Shown here: positions 6,392 to 6,768 of the stretch, in pieces
Position numbering within the stretch: position 1 is the stretch's first letter
How the letters are laid out: each line of letters begins with the position of its first letter
Source of the DNA: Burkholderiaceae bacterium
GTDB taxonomy: Bacteria; Pseudomonadota; Gammaproteobacteria; Burkholderiales; Burkholderiaceae_C
Assembly (NCBI GenBank): GCA_013693755.1
Contig: CP059256.1
Coordinates: 1,347,933-1,354,700 of the forward strand
Reading direction: 5' to 3'
Length of the DNA: 6,768 nucleotides
Program-made: the position numbers and the translations under genes
Notes under the pieces: generated by a model
What the model was told of the DNA's origin: nothing
What the model saw: the letters and a program-made list of their open reading frames with translations, nothing else
Database searches by the model: none

Positions 6392-6768
6392 TGCTGGCGC
6401 GTCTGATTGCGTTCTCGCTGGCGCAGCGGCTGCTGATGGCGGTGCTGACGCTGGCGCTGGTGGGCGCGGGCTGGGTGGCGTTTCGCGCGCTGCCCATCGA
6501 CGCCTTCCCCGACGTCTCGACCACGCAGGTCAAGATCATCCTCAAGGCGCCGGGCATGACGCCCGCGGAGGTGGAGACGCGCATCGTCGCGCCCATCGAG
6601 CAGGAGCTGCTGGGCATTCCGAACCAGGTGATGCTGCGCTCGCAGAGCAAGTATGCGATCGCCGACATCACGCTGGACTTCGCCGACGGCACCGACATCT
6701 ACTGGGCGCGCCAGCAGGTCAGCGAGCGGCTCGCCGGCGTGATGGGCGAGCTGCCGCCGGGGCTCTCG
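6391..6768 (+). CDS. Heavy-metal RND efflux pump, CusA/CzcA family (N-terminal 126 residues, cut by window edge)
   Basis: This is the inner-membrane proton-driven transporter of the tripartite efflux system, normally about 1,030-1,070 residues; only the start is here. The first helix (about residues 10-31, LAQRLLMAVLTLALVGAGWV) is followed by the family signature LPIDAFPDVSTTQVKI. The first periplasmic porter segment has APGMTPAEVETRIVAPIEQE, LLGIPNQ, LRSQSKYAIADITLDFADGTDIYWARQQ and VSERL. This wording is that of heavy-metal (HME) RND pumps, not the drug (HAE) type. The start is fixed by the TGATG overlap with the adaptor stop, implying translational coupling. The motifs that separate Cu/Ag from Zn/Co/Cd pumps (the central Met triad and the TM4 charged residues) lie beyond the window, so cusA versus czcA is undecided. 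Confidence 0.93.
   Translation, partial: MLARLIAFSLAQRLLMAVLTLALVGAGWVAFRALPIDAFPDVSTTQVKIILKAPGMTPAEVETRIVAPIEQELLGIPNQVMLRSQSKYAIADITLDFADGTDIYWARQQVSERLAGVMGELPPGLS

Noticed and set aside
5172..6698. 508-codon open frame on the minus strand opposite the adaptor and pump
   Set aside because: It has Ala/Arg/His-rich shadow composition, while the opposite strand gives clear adaptor and RND sequences.

Overview
This is a very GC-rich window with strongly G/C-biased third codon positions. It looks like chromosomal (or large-plasmid) DNA of a betaproteobacterium, probably Burkholderiales and close to Comamonadaceae. That placement rests on protein style and gene neighbourhood; no marker gene is present.

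The theme is copper/heavy-metal export and its periplasmic and regulatory accessories. The locus is divergent around a short gap at about 2656-2720. Reading left from the gap (minus strand) are a CopZ-like metallochaperone (2655-2458), a Crp/Fnr-family regulator with an FNR-type recognition helix (2429-1784), a 64-aa DUF2892 inner-membrane protein (1695-1501), a Spy/CpxP-like periplasmic protein with a His/Met/Gly-rich tail (1356-768), and a DUF2189 multi-pass membrane protein that runs off the left edge (656-1). Reading right (plus strand) are a CopA-type P1B-1 Cu+ ATPase (2721-4967), a 276-bp non-coding gap with palindromes and a direct repeat, an RND periplasmic adaptor of the CusB/CzcB type (5244-6391), and the first 126 codons of a CusA/CzcA heavy-metal RND pump (from 6391).

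The likely division of labour is as follows. The chaperone hands cytosolic Cu+ to CopA, which moves it to the periplasm. The RND adaptor and pump send periplasmic metal across the outer membrane; no outer-membrane channel gene is visible here. The Spy-like protein would protect or buffer in the periplasm. Two Crp/Fnr-type palindromes, one before the DUF2189 gene and one before the DUF2892 gene, suggest that the left arm responds to a Crp/Fnr regulator, possibly the one encoded here.

A striking feature is that five of the eight genes need small frame corrections to read as full family members, and most are a single missing base, often in a short homopolymer. Coding quality is intact on both sides of each break. 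I read this mainly as sequencing or assembly indels rather than gene decay, and I annotate the genes end to end with the breaks stated. I found no tRNA, rRNA, CRISPR array, insertion sequence or clear novel system.
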